Shown here: positions 8,600-17,600 of the stretch, piece by piece | How positions within the stretch are numbered: the first letter of the stretch is position 1 | Layout: every line of letters starts with the position of its first letter | From: Lachnospiraceae bacterium UBA4381 | Lineage (GTDB): Bacteria; Bacillota; Clostridia; Lachnospirales; Lachnospiraceae | NCBI GenBank assembly: GCA_002391105.1 | Contig: DGRT01000173.1 | Location: forward strand, 1-49,008 | Direction of reading: 5' to 3' | Length of the DNA: 49,008 nucleotides | The notes under the pieces: generated by a model | What the model saw: the letters and a program-made list of their open reading frames with translations, nothing else | Database searches by the model: none | What the model was told of the DNA's origin: nothing | Position numbers and translations under genes: made by a program

Positions 8600-8757
8600 G
8601 TTATTACTCCATTCTTTTTTCTGTTTTCGTGACCGGCACACCGGTTGCAAAATAACCGGACTAATGCCCATGTCCCCTGAGATGCAGGCTATGCCGGATA
8701 TATGACCAGGACTGACACAAATAAATAAGTGTGCCGGTTCTTTCAACTGACACACTC

Positions 8758-8786
8758 ATTATATTGATTATTCATTTTCATTTGTA
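8758..8786 (-). promoter_or_regulatory. Candidate promoter of the ABC exporter operon
   Basis: On the minus strand a perfect TATAAT (8758-8763) lies about 160 nt upstream of the ATPase start. Its -35 region (TACAAA, 17 bp away) is poor, the pattern expected for an activator-dependent promoter. The leader (about 8600-8750) contains dyads such as ACCGGCACAC / GTGTGCCGGT but matches no riboswitch I recognise. Confidence 0.45.
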
Positions 8787-8806
8787 GTGAAAAAAGATAC
8801 ATTCTG

Positions 8807-8826
8807 AATATGACTTTAGTCATATT
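8807..8826. promoter_or_regulatory. Perfect palindromic operator, ACT-N2-AGT type
   Basis: AATATGACT-TT-AGTCATATT: a 9-bp perfect inverted repeat with a 2-bp spacer. Its centre is about 65 bp upstream of the start expected from the TATAAT at 8758, a typical activator position. ACT-N2-AGT is the kind of core described for LiaR/VraR-type LuxR regulators, and this operon encodes such a regulator (3433-4083). A TetR or MarR operator is the alternative. Confidence 0.6.
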
Positions 8827-8844
8827 TCTAATTACCGGCAAGCC

Positions 8845-9876
8845 CTATATCTCCGCCTTCCCTGCAAGGATATTCTTATAATCAGCAAGATTCTTACGAA
8901 GCAGATTCGGTGTATCCAGTTCATACGGACACCTGCTCTTACACAGCCCGCAATCCACACATTCCTCTATCTTCATCATAAGTCCCTGCCACTCTTCAGA
9001 CAGAAAATTCTCAGATGGTGCTCTTCTGATAAGCTGGGACATCCTTGCACAGTTATTGATCTGTATCCCGACTGTACAAGGCATGCAGTAACCGCAGCCA
9101 CGACAGAAGTCGCCCATAAGATTCTTCCTGTCCTCTTCTATGAAGGCAGCTATCTCATCCGTCATCTCCACTTCTGTATCAAAGTATTTCAGCCACTGGT
9201 CAAGCTCCTTCTCCCTCTGTATTCCCCATATCGGAAGCGCATTATACTGACTCATAAATGCCATACATGCATCGCTGTTTGTGAGCAGACCTCCGGATAG
9301 TCCCTTCATGGCTATAAAGCCCATGTCAGCCCTCTGGGCAGCCCGAACAAGATCTATATCCCTCTGGGTAGCAAGATACGAAAATGGAAACTGGAGAGTT
9401 TCATACAGTCCGCTTTCCACTATTTCCTCTGCAACTCCTATCAGATGTGCAGTGATTCCTATATGTCTTATCTTCCCCTGCTCCTTCGCTTCCAGCATGG
9501 CTTCGTACATTCCGGTTCCGTCTCCCGGTCTGTAGCACTGCTTTACACAGTGAAACTGGTATATGTCCAGATAATCAGTTTTAAGATTCTTAAGAGTAGT
9601 TTCGAGATCCTTCCAGAACTTATCCGGTGTAGTTGCCTGAGTCTTTGAGGAAATATATATCTTCTCACGCATTCCCTCTATAGTGCCAAATGCTTCTCCC
9701 AGCTTCTCTTCACTATCGGAATAAGCACGGGCAGTATCGAAAAACCTCATACCGCCTTCATATGCACCACGAAGCAGCTTCACAGCCATATCCATATCCA
9801 CTCTCTGGATAGGCAGTGCGCCAAATGCATTCTGAGGCACCTTTATACCTGTCTTTCCCAATACTATTTCCCTCAT
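8845..9876 (-). CDS. Aldo/keto reductase with C-terminal 4Fe-4S ferredoxin domain
   Basis: 343 aa oxidoreductase. The N-terminal TIM barrel (1-260) has the AKR catalytic elements: FFDTARAY (Asp and Tyr), SSKTQA (Lys) and YQFHCV (His). The C-terminal part has two cysteine clusters, CRGCGYCMPC and CVDCGLCKSRCPY, the pattern of a two-[4Fe-4S] ferredoxin fold. The protein should couple an AKR active site to low-potential electron carriers rather than only NADPH; substrate unknown. ATG at 9876 has GGAAGGGG about 8 nt upstream. It follows the hybrid kinase gene by 15 nt, so it may share its transcript. Confidence 0.93.
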   Translation of the reverse strand: MREIVLGKTGIKVPQNAFGALPIQRVDMDMAVKLLRGAYEGGMRFFDTARAYSDSEEKLGEAFGTIEGMREKIYISSKTQATTPDKFWKDLETTLKNLKTDYLDIYQFHCVKQCYRPGDGTGMYEAMLEAKEQGKIRHIGITAHLIGVAEEIVESGLYETLQFPFSYLATQRDIDLVRAAQRADMGFIAMKGLSGGLLTNSDACMAFMSQYNALPIWGIQREKELDQWLKYFDTEVEMTDEIAAFIEEDRKNLMGDFCRGCGYCMPCTVGIQINNCARMSQLIRRAPSENFLSEEWQGLMMKIEECVDCGLCKSRCPYELDTPNLLRKNLADYKNILAGKAEI

Positions 9877-9891
9877 AGATATAACCCCTTC

Positions 9892-12800
9892 CTAACTTTT
9901 TATAAGTTCTTCCAATGTTTTAAATAATATATCCGGTTCAACCGGCTTACTAAGATGAGCATTCATGCCTGCCTGAAGGCTTCTCTGCACATCCTCGTCA
10001 AAGGCATTGGCAGTAAGAGCTATGATAGGAACAGTTCCGGCATCCTCTTTATCCAGTGCCCTTATAGCTCTGGTTGCCTCCAGTCCATCCATCTCAGGCA
10101 TCCTCATATCCATGAGAATAGCATCATAATAATGTGCAGGATTTGAACTGAATTTTTCCACAGCAATCCGTCCATTCTCTGCCGTATCAGAGATAATACC
10201 TCTCATTTCCAGAACCATCGCCATTATCTCTGCATTTACCGATACATCTTCTGCAAGCAGTATCCGCTTTCCTGTAAGGTCAACAGTTTTCCTCTCCTTT
10301 ACATCATTCTTCTTCCTGAAGGCCTCCTTAAACTCATCCATCACATTTGCTGCAAAAAGTGGTTTTGAAACAAAGGTATCAACTCCGGCATTTCTTGCCG
10401 TATCCACTATCTCATCCCAATTATATGAGGTAAGTATAATAATCGGAGTCTCATAACCGACTATCTCACGAATACGCTTTGTGGTTTCTATTCCGTCCAT
10501 CTCCGGCATCTTCCAATCCACCAGAATGAGATCATAGTCTTCTCTTCTTCCATGCCTGATCTTCACCAGTTCAAGTGCCTCCTGCCCGGAGGTAACTGTT
10601 TCGCACCTGACTCCAACCTGCTCCATGATGACTTCCGCATGCTCGCAGGCTATGGCATCATCATCAATCACAAGAACGTTTATATCATTTGCATCTACAT
10701 CTCCATCTGCCGGTTTATCCTTTTTCATCTCCGACTCAAAGAGAGTCACCGTAACGATAAATGTAGTTCCGACATTCTTCTTACTCTCAACCTCAATATG
10801 ACCATTCATCAGCTCCACTACACTCTTAGTTATAGGCATTCCGAGTCCGGTACTTCCGTACTTGTTTACCACCGATGAATCCTCCTGGGTAAATGGTTCA
10901 AACAGATGTGGAAGGTACTCCTCACTCATACCACAGCCACTATCCTTCATGGTAAATCGTAAGGTTACATTTCTGTCAAAATGATTGATATTCTCAACCA
11001 GAAGGGAAACCTTTCCTCCCTCCGAAGTAAACTTGACCGAATTACCAAGTATATTAAGTAGCACCTGACGAAGCTTGACGTCATCCCCTACGTAGTAATC
11101 ATCAACCACACCCTTAATACGGCATTCATATTCAAGTCCCTTCTCTTTGCACTGTCCTCCTATTATAGTATTAACCTGTTCCAGCATCTTGGAGAAGGAA
11201 AACTCTTCTTTACGTATTACCATTCTGCCAGACTCGATTCTGGACATATCAAGAATATCATTAATTATGCCCAGCAGGTGATTAGCACTGGTTCCGATTT
11301 TTTCAGAATGTTCACGCACCTTATCGCTGATATCAGGATCATTCAGGACGATACTGTTCAGTCCTATGATAGCATTCATCGGAGTACGTATCTCGTGACT
11401 CATATTTGACAGGAAAGTGGTCTTTGCCTTATTTGCCTGCTCAGCCGCAGAAAGAGCCTCCTGTAAGGCTCTGCTCTGTTCCATGGTTTTTCTGGTTTCA
11501 CTATCTACGTTCACAAAGCAGGCTCCTACAGCATGCACTATATGATCCTCTCTGTCCTCCGGATGTCTGACTCCGGCAAAACGTATCTCTTCATAGGAAT
11601 CCACGCCATGACGATGTACCATATAACGGTAGGCTATTACTCTCTGGGATTGGAGCCCTTCCCTGATACTGTCCGGCTGTACAAAGTCCAGAAACTTCTG
11701 TTTATATTCCTCCTTAATGGTGCTTTCGGCATACTTCTCCAGTTCATACAGATAATCAAATCTGTCACCTGCCTTAAGTCCGTTTTTGATAGCCCCATGC
11801 TGCTGATAGCATACTCCCTCTCCTGTATCAAGCTCCAGATAATAAACACTCCAGTAATCTGATGCAAGGGCAGTTATAAGACGGTCCTGTTCCTCACCAA
11901 GCTTCTTCTGATTCAGCAGCTCCTCCTGAAGAGACAGCCTGTTTTCCAGTTCAGCCTGCTTGATACGGTTTTCGGTTTCAGCCGTTTCTTTTTCAAGAAC
12001 CAGACTGGCATTACTACGCATCTGTCCCACTATTATAGAAAACATTATCAGCAGTATAGCTGTTGCAAGACATGACTGAACTATACTCCTGATTATAGTA
12101 GCCCGTGATATGGATTCAATACGGTTACTTATAACATTTTCCCTGATAAGGTAGGTCAGCATCCAGTCAGTTCCCTCTATCGGAACATAGGTAAGAGTTT
12201 CCTGAATACCATTATAATTAAAGGTAATAACACCCTTCCTGTGATCTGTAAAATCCTTCTTCACCTGTTCCAGAGAATAGTTCTCATCAAAAACCGCATT
12301 TTCCAGTGCTTTAAACAGATTATTGACATTTGCCTGTCCACTAAGTACTTTGTTACTGAGTGCTATACCCTCGGAAGAGTAAAGATTGCAGTAGGTGGTA
12401 TTAGATTTATCAGAGGCAACTGATACCCCCTGCAGCATTTCATCCATCTCTATTTCCATGAAGCACGCCCTCAGCTCATGGTCTTCAAACAGAATCGAAT
12501 CCACGGGAACAACTATAACCACTGTCTTTGCATCCTCATTAATATCCTTTACATATATCTCTGCTTCCGAGAGCGTCTCAGGATCAAAGGGATAGCTGTC
12601 TATATCATCCATAGTTCCTGTTGATGTGTATATAAGCCCTTCTTCATCAACAAATGCAAACTTATCCAGATGAAAAAGTGTCTTCATTCTGAGCTGGAAA
12701 GCCTGCAAATGCTCCTCACTGCTCAAATCTTCATCCGTAAGAGAATCTATAGCTATCTTGATAACCTCAATATTATCATTAAGATTCTTCTCAACAACCT

Positions 12801-12978
12801 CCTCACGTCTGCCTGCCAGCTCATCCAGATAAAAAAGGCTTACAGACTGAACAGCCTGTTTAGTTCCATCCGATGCGCTATGCCCCATCCACAGAGTTCC
12901 AACTACCATAATGAGTGCAACAAGAACACCACCTATTATTCCAACACGGATATTGGTTTTACTGGAATGATTAATCAT
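9892..12978 (-). CDS. Membrane hybrid histidine kinase with two receiver domains
   Basis: 1028 aa. Layout: membrane helix 11-32; extracytoplasmic sensor (about 33-290, Cache-like with FDPETLSEAEIYVKDI); second helix 298-319; coiled coil 325-370; a PAS-like module 368-495 (ALASDYWSVYY ... RFAGVRHPEDREDH); HisKA with H528 in SNMSHEIRTPMN; HATPase about 640-755 (GDDVKLRQVLLNILGNSVKF, GSTGLGMPI); receiver 1 with DWKMPEMDG; receiver 2 with DMRMPEMDG. Both receivers keep the acceptor Asp and the Lys of SKP. It starts 8 nt after the HPt gene, so HPt and kinase are co-expressed and should form a phosphorelay. It is a clear paralogue of the kinase at 13453-16362. Confidence 0.95.
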   Translation of the reverse strand: MINHSSKTNIRVGIIGGVLVALIMVVGTLWMGHSASDGTKQAVQSVSLFYLDELAGRREEVVEKNLNDNIEVIKIAIDSLTDEDLSSEEHLQAFQLRMKTLFHLDKFAFVDEEGLIYTSTGTMDDIDSYPFDPETLSEAEIYVKDINEDAKTVVIVVPVDSILFEDHELRACFMEIEMDEMLQGVSVASDKSNTTYCNLYSSEGIALSNKVLSGQANVNNLFKALENAVFDENYSLEQVKKDFTDHRKGVITFNYNGIQETLTYVPIEGTDWMLTYLIRENVISNRIESISRATIIRSIVQSCLATAILLIMFSIIVGQMRSNASLVLEKETAETENRIKQAELENRLSLQEELLNQKKLGEEQDRLITALASDYWSVYYLELDTGEGVCYQQHGAIKNGLKAGDRFDYLYELEKYAESTIKEEYKQKFLDFVQPDSIREGLQSQRVIAYRYMVHRHGVDSYEEIRFAGVRHPEDREDHIVHAVGACFVNVDSETRKTMEQSRALQEALSAAEQANKAKTTFLSNMSHEIRTPMNAIIGLNSIVLNDPDISDKVREHSEKIGTSANHLLGIINDILDMSRIESGRMVIRKEEFSFSKMLEQVNTIIGGQCKEKGLEYECRIKGVVDDYYVGDDVKLRQVLLNILGNSVKFTSEGGKVSLLVENINHFDRNVTLRFTMKDSGCGMSEEYLPHLFEPFTQEDSSVVNKYGSTGLGMPITKSVVELMNGHIEVESKKNVGTTFIVTVTLFESEMKKDKPADGDVDANDINVLVIDDDAIACEHAEVIMEQVGVRCETVTSGQEALELVKIRHGRREDYDLILVDWKMPEMDGIETTKRIREIVGYETPIIILTSYNWDEIVDTARNAGVDTFVSKPLFAANVMDEFKEAFRKKNDVKERKTVDLTGKRILLAEDVSVNAEIMAMVLEMRGIISDTAENGRIAVEKFSSNPAHYYDAILMDMRMPEMDGLEATRAIRALDKEDAGTVPIIALTANAFDEDVQRSLQAGMNAHLSKPVEPDILFKTLEELIKS

Positions 12979-12986
12979 TTATTCCT

Positions 12987-13331
12987 TCAGTCCTCCCCCA
13001 TCGCATTATAAAAGCTGTTTCTTTTTTCCCACATTTCTTCTAACAATTTACTATAATCAGTATCCTGTCTGTTTCTGAGAAGCTCTGTCATTTCTTCTAC
13101 CGGTTTATATATAGGCGTAAGAGAAAGATTAGCGAGAATACCCTTAAGTGCATGCGCCTCGTCAAATGCCGCATCCAGATCCTTTTCCAGGACACTTTCC
13201 TCAAGCTTCCTGTAGTGTTCCTCCTCCAGAGCCTTAGTTACCATCTTAAGATAAAACATCTCATTTCCGGCACATCTTTTTACTCCTTCGTCTGTATTTG
13301 CTCCAAGTCTGGCTAATAGTTCTATATTCAT
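12987..13331 (-). CDS. Free-standing HPt (histidine phosphotransfer) protein
   Basis: 114 aa, mostly helical, with the HPt signature FDEAHALKGILANLSL; the phospho-accepting residue is H60. It should relay phosphate between receiver domains of the flanking hybrid kinases (9892-12978 and 13453-16362) and a final response regulator. ATG at 13331 has GGGGATAAG just upstream. A second HPt of related sequence lies at 38817-39191. Confidence 0.9.
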   Translation of the reverse strand: MNIELLARLGANTDEGVKRCAGNEMFYLKMVTKALEEEHYRKLEESVLEKDLDAAFDEAHALKGILANLSLTPIYKPVEEMTELLRNRQDTDYSKLLEEMWEKRNSFYNAMGED

Positions 13332-13452
13332 CTCTTATCCCCTTTCAATGTAGCATATAAGATCCATATGTAATTATTCATGTCATGCAACCAAAGAACC
13401 ATTTTTCTTAGAAATACTCCTGCTCCCCGATGATACGTTCAAAGCACTAATC

Positions 13453-16362
13453 TTATTTCAGAAGCACCTTTAAAGTATCAAACAAAGCCTCCGGTTCCAC
13501 CGGCTTACTAAGATGCGCATTGAGTCCTGCCTGGAGACTTCTCTGAACATCCTCATCAAAGGCATTAGCTGTAAGTGCAATAATCGGAATCCTCTCAGCA
13601 TCCTCTCTGTCAAGCATCCTGATATGCTTTGTTGCCTCCAGCCCATCCATTTCCGGCATCCTCATATCCATAAGTATAGCATCAAAGTAACCCTCCGGAT
13701 GACCTGCAAAGCTCTCTACTGCCAGCCGTCCGTTTTCCACATGCTCAACCTCCATATCATGCATAGTCAGTATCATACTGATTATCTCTGCATTTATCGC
13801 AACATCCTCTGCCAGAAGAATCCTTCGCCCTTTCAGAGACACCTCACTTCGTACCGAATTCTGATTCTTCTTCTTGAATGCCTCCTTAAACTCATCCATT
13901 ACACTTGATGCCATAAGAGGCTTGGGGACAAATGTATCAACTCCCGCCGCCTTAGCCTCATCTATCACATCATCCCAGTTAAAGGAAGTAAGTATGATGA
14001 TCGCCGACTCTGTTCCTATAGATTCCCTTATCTGTCTGGTTGTTTCTATGCCATCCATTTCAGGCATCTTCCAGTCCACCAGTATCAGATTGTAGGGTTC
14101 CCGTCTGGCATGCCTCAGCCTGATCATCTCCACTCCCTCCTGACCGGAAAGAGCCGTATCACAATTAACTCCAACCTGCCCTAGTATAAGCTTCGCATGT
14201 TCACAGGCTACCACATCATCATCTATAACCAGTACCTCCATGTCCTTTGGAGTTATATCATCCAACAGACTATCATTATCCTTTCTGGAAGACTCCTTGA
14301 GAGTGATGGTCACTACAAATGTAGTACCTTCATTTTTTCTGCTGCTGACCTTGATATTACCATTCATGAGTTCAACCAGACTCTTAGTTATCGGCATACC
14401 CAGTCCTGTACTGCCATACCGGTTGGTAGCAGACGAATCCTCCTGTGAAAAGGCATCAAATATTCTGGGCAGATAAGCCTCACTCATACCTATACCAGTA
14501 TCCGAAATAGTAAATGTTATGGTATTGTTATCGCCAAACTCTGCTGTTTTCTGAACATCAAATGAGACCGTGCCTCCTCCTCTTGTAAACTTTACAGCAT
14601 TACCCAGTATATTTATGAGTATCTGCTTCAGCTTCATATCATCGCCTATGTAATAATCACTGAGATTACTGCCCATAGTAAATCTGTAATCAATACCCTT
14701 ATTATGACACTGTCCGCCTATGATAGTATTGACCTGATCCATAACCTTTGAGAAGGAAAACTCTTCACTGTTTATGATCATTCGTCCCGACTCTATCCTG
14801 GACATATCGAGTATATCATTTATTATACCAAGCAGATGATGCGCCGAGGTTCCGATTTTTTCCAGATATTCCTTCGTTTTCTCAGATATATCCGCATCAC
14901 TTAAGGCTATATTATCCAGACCTATAATGGCATTCATCGGAGTTCGTATCTCGTGGCTCATATTGGATAAAAATGCCGTCTTTGCTCTGTTTGCCTGTTC
15001 AGCAGCAGCAAGCGCGTCCCCAAGAGTTTTATTATCAGCCAGATTCTTTCTGGTCTCAGCATCAACATCCGAGAAGCAGGCACTGATGGCATGAACCATA
15101 TGATCTTCTCTGTCCTCCGGATGACGTACACCGGCAAATCTGATCATCTCATAGGTCTTCCTGTTATTTCTCTCAACCATATAGATGTATGAGATAACTC
15201 TGCTTTCCTTAAGACCTTCCTTTATATTCTCGGGCCTAATAAACCTGAGAAATGCTTCTCTATATTCATCAACGATATATCGATTGGCATATGCAGCAAA
15301 TGCATCTGAGAATCTGAAACGCTCTCCCTCCTTAAGCGAATCCTCTATATCCGGACGAGCCTGATAGCATACTCCTTCATCGGTATCCAGCTGCACATAG
15401 TACACACTCCAGTAATCCGACGCCAAAGCGGTAATCAGTTTGTCCTGCTCAGCCTTTTTCCGTTCTTCCTCCAGGATTTTTTCCTGAAGAGAAAGCCTTT
15501 TCTCCATTTCCTGCTGTCTTGCTTCTGCTTCCTTGATTCTGGTCATCTGCGTAATATCGACACACATTCCCAGGGTACATAGTCTGCCTGTCGAATCCCT
15601 GAACTTCATCTTGGTTGTCTGGAGATTTCTTATGCTTACACCTCCGGCATCCGGAACATCCTCAAAGAATATATATGGTTCATCCATTTCGACAGCCTTC
15701 ATGTCATCCTGAACAAAGTGATCTGCTGTTTTCTTATCAAATATTTCATGATCCGTCAGCCCTACAACCTCCTCCGGTGACGATTTATGCGCATACTCCG
15801 CAAATGCCTGATTACATGCCAGATATTTACCTGTTTTTGCATCCTTGGAGAAACTGAGAGCCGGCATATTTGAAAGTAGCGAAGCCACTGATCCCATAAG
15901 ATCAGCAAGCTTCGCTGCAGACTCAACCTCTTCCATGAGCTTAATACTTTTCTCTTTTTTCTCTGTTATATCAGATATAAAGACGTAGTAAATACCACCA
16001 TAGCTGTCAGTTTCTGTATAATGACCATAGTCATCTACCCACCTGACACTTCCATCTTTTCTGATGATCCTGTATTCCACATAATCAAAATTATCATCAC
16101 TGCTGTCTATCTGTTCCGTAATAGACTCAGATATCCTCTCGTAATCATCCGGATGAAGCATACCTCTAAAGGTATAGCCCGTAAGACTTTTAAACTCCTC
16201 CAGATCCTTACATCCAAAGATATCAAGCACAGCCTTATTGGCATAAATAAGCTCCTCGCCATCCGAAGCCTTATATATAAAAAAGCCACCGGGCATATGA
16301 CTGCCAATCTGTTCAACCATAGGTATCGTTTGCTCATTTAACTGAAACTTATCCCCAAGCAT
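13453..16362 (-). CDS. Cytoplasmic PAS-PAS hybrid histidine kinase with two receiver domains
   Basis: 969 aa when started at 16362, where GGGAGGT is 5 nt from ATG; a start at 16524 would add 54 residues encoded over the promoter. Domains: PAS-3 fold (22-135, with YRIIRKDGSVRWVDDYG), PAS-4-like (155-272), coiled coil (275-308), the same PAS-like module as its paralogue (308-437), HisKA with H470, HATPase (GSTGLGMPITKS), receiver 1 (DWKMPEMDG) and receiver 2 (DMRMPEMDG). No membrane segment, so the signal is internal (redox, small ligand). Strong similarity from the PAS-like module to the C-terminus with the 9892-12978 kinase shows a duplication followed by exchange of the sensor part. Confidence 0.95.
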   Translation of the reverse strand: MLGDKFQLNEQTIPMVEQIGSHMPGGFFIYKASDGEELIYANKAVLDIFGCKDLEEFKSLTGYTFRGMLHPDDYERISESITEQIDSSDDNFDYVEYRIIRKDGSVRWVDDYGHYTETDSYGGIYYVFISDITEKKEKSIKLMEEVESAAKLADLMGSVASLLSNMPALSFSKDAKTGKYLACNQAFAEYAHKSSPEEVVGLTDHEIFDKKTADHFVQDDMKAVEMDEPYIFFEDVPDAGGVSIRNLQTTKMKFRDSTGRLCTLGMCVDITQMTRIKEAEARQQEMEKRLSLQEKILEEERKKAEQDKLITALASDYWSVYYVQLDTDEGVCYQARPDIEDSLKEGERFRFSDAFAAYANRYIVDEYREAFLRFIRPENIKEGLKESRVISYIYMVERNNRKTYEMIRFAGVRHPEDREDHMVHAISACFSDVDAETRKNLADNKTLGDALAAAEQANRAKTAFLSNMSHEIRTPMNAIIGLDNIALSDADISEKTKEYLEKIGTSAHHLLGIINDILDMSRIESGRMIINSEEFSFSKVMDQVNTIIGGQCHNKGIDYRFTMGSNLSDYYIGDDMKLKQILINILGNAVKFTRGGGTVSFDVQKTAEFGDNNTITFTISDTGIGMSEAYLPRIFDAFSQEDSSATNRYGSTGLGMPITKSLVELMNGNIKVSSRKNEGTTFVVTITLKESSRKDNDSLLDDITPKDMEVLVIDDDVVACEHAKLILGQVGVNCDTALSGQEGVEMIRLRHARREPYNLILVDWKMPEMDGIETTRQIRESIGTESAIIILTSFNWDDVIDEAKAAGVDTFVPKPLMASSVMDEFKEAFKKKNQNSVRSEVSLKGRRILLAEDVAINAEIISMILTMHDMEVEHVENGRLAVESFAGHPEGYFDAILMDMRMPEMDGLEATKHIRMLDREDAERIPIIALTANAFDEDVQRSLQAGLNAHLSKPVEPEALFDTLKVLLK

Positions 16363-16444
16363 TAGTACCTCCCATAAAACCAAAAAACCGGAAATGCATC
16401 CTCCGCTTTGCTTCGGAGCATCGAATATCAGGAAAATCGATTTT

Positions 16445-16473
16445 ATTATATCATACTCTTCATAGTATAACAA
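16445..16473 (-). promoter_or_regulatory. Sigma-70-type promoter for the PAS hybrid kinase
   Basis: Minus strand: TTGTTA (16468-16473), 17-bp spacer, TATAAT (16445-16450) with an extended -10 TGATATAAT. The expected 5' leader of about 75 nt contains a small CTCCG/CGGAG hairpin (near 16400-16420). Confidence 0.7.
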
Positions 16474-16614
16474 ATGATCAACAAATACTGCATAGCAGCA
16501 TATATTCAAATTTATACTTCCCACAGAACCAAAAAAGCATTACTATTACTATGGGACGATAAGTATCAATCGAAGGAATAACTGCTCATAATGCAGAATA
16601 ATGTGAGGTATCAA

Positions 16615-17226
16615 ATGGGAATGTCAGAAACCTACAAGTGGATAACATGTGCTATATTTGTGAGTATTGGTTTATTCTTTATTATAGCCACCATTATGGC
16701 AGATCGCGCCGGAAGATCAGGAGTTCCATTTGTAGGAAGCATATTCATATGCATAGGCTTTCTGCTTTCGCCTGTAAAGCTGCTGGCATTACTGGCACTG
16801 CTGGATCCGGGATTTTTAATGATTCCCTACGCATTTTACGAGAACCATCACATAGAAAAAATGAGGAAAAAATTTGATGCTGAGATAATAGAAAGAGGCT
16901 ACAAAGACCAGTTAAAAGATATATCACATACTCTGATTGTCAGAGTTAAAGAAATAAATGATGAGCTTGATAAGGGCTGCTATGTTACCAACTTCATGTA
17001 TAATCTGAGAATCCCCAAAGTATTCTTTGCTATATGTGAAGATGCAGACGGTAACAGATTCCTGCTGGTTGATGAAGGAGGAAAGGATAACCGGATAGAC
17101 GCATTTCCCTTTGATTATAACACTGTAAGTCTGACGGGACTGGGCAAAAAAACAGCCCACCTGACAGTTGAACTTGAGATAATTAATACTACCAAGGATT
17201 CACTGGCAGGCAGGCTTTATAAATAA
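16615..17226 (+). CDS. Small membrane protein of unknown function
   Basis: 203 aa when started at 16615, where GAGG is 6 nt upstream; an ATG at 16591 would add 8 residues but its SD is too distant. Two or three hydrophobic segments (about 7-28 and 38-75) are followed by a soluble C-terminal domain (about 80-203) rich in beta-strand-like stretches (KVFFAICEDADGNRFLLVDEGG). I do not recognise the family. It stands alone on the plus strand between divergent and convergent minus-strand genes. Confidence 0.7.
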   Translation: MGMSETYKWITCAIFVSIGLFFIIATIMADRAGRSGVPFVGSIFICIGFLLSPVKLLALLALLDPGFLMIPYAFYENHHIEKMRKKFDAEIIERGYKDQLKDISHTLIVRVKEINDELDKGCYVTNFMYNLRIPKVFFAICEDADGNRFLLVDEGGKDNRIDAFPFDYNTVSLTGLGKKTAHLTVELEIINTTKDSLAGRLYK

Positions 17227-17485
17227 TTTTGCCATGCTTCAGTGTTTGATCTTTCAAGTTCTTCTATTGATAGTCCTTCAAAAAGATCCCTCTTTCCTCC
17301 CAATATGCTTTAAGAGTTGATAAAAGAAGACTCTTTCCAAACCTTCTGGGTCTACTAAGAAAATATGGAATATTCTTGTGAACCAGCCTATAGATATTTT
17401 CAGTTTTATCAATATATAGGAAATTATCTGTACGAAGCTTTTCAAAGCTCTGAATTCCTATAGGAAGCTTTGTAGTCAAAATCAA
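17217..17485 (-). pseudogene. AAA-ATPase-like (PF09820-type) gene, frameshifted and truncated
   Basis: The first 60 or so codons (KLPIGIQSFEKLRTDNFLYIDKT, then FLSRPRRFGKSLLLSTLKAY) are the unmistakable beginning of the AAA-ATPase-like/PD-(D/E)XK proteins, which run to about 500-550 aa. After LKAY the frame reads WEERGIFLKDYQ-stop, but the next frame reads GGKRDLFEGLSIEELE, the expected continuation, so one base has been lost near 17306-17312. Homology ends near 17250 and the rest of the gene is absent; the relic abuts the convergent gene ending at 17226. It starts with TTG after GGAGGAAC. Confidence 0.85.
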
Positions 17486-17600
17486 GTTCCTCCGCCACTA
17501 GTCCAGGAATAAATAATTGATTCAAAGAGTGTATTGTTTTCGGATAAAATATGTATAACAGTTTCTTCCACTCCATATTCTGTCCAGTGTTCCTGAGGAC
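17486..17600. other. Spacer between pilin operon end and AAA-ATPase relic
   Basis: Nothing firm. On the minus strand one frame is open for about 40 codons (EHWTEYGVEETVIHIL...) and another for a 44-codon ORF beginning MEWKKLLYIF, neither with a convincing ribosome site or homology. No clear terminator is seen after the last pilin gene. Confidence 0.4.

Noticed and set aside
8600..8750. Riboswitch in the exporter leader
   Set aside because: Several CCGG-containing dyads are present but they match no riboswitch or T-box pattern I can recognise.
8600..8755. N-terminal extension of the ATP-binding protein from an ATG at 8755
   Set aside because: The extra 52 residues have no ABC homology, overlie leader dyads, and a good ribosome site lies at the 8599 start.
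16363..16524. N-terminal extension of the PAS hybrid kinase
   Set aside because: It would be encoded over a strong TTGTTA-N17-TATAAT promoter, and GGGAGGT marks the start at 16362.
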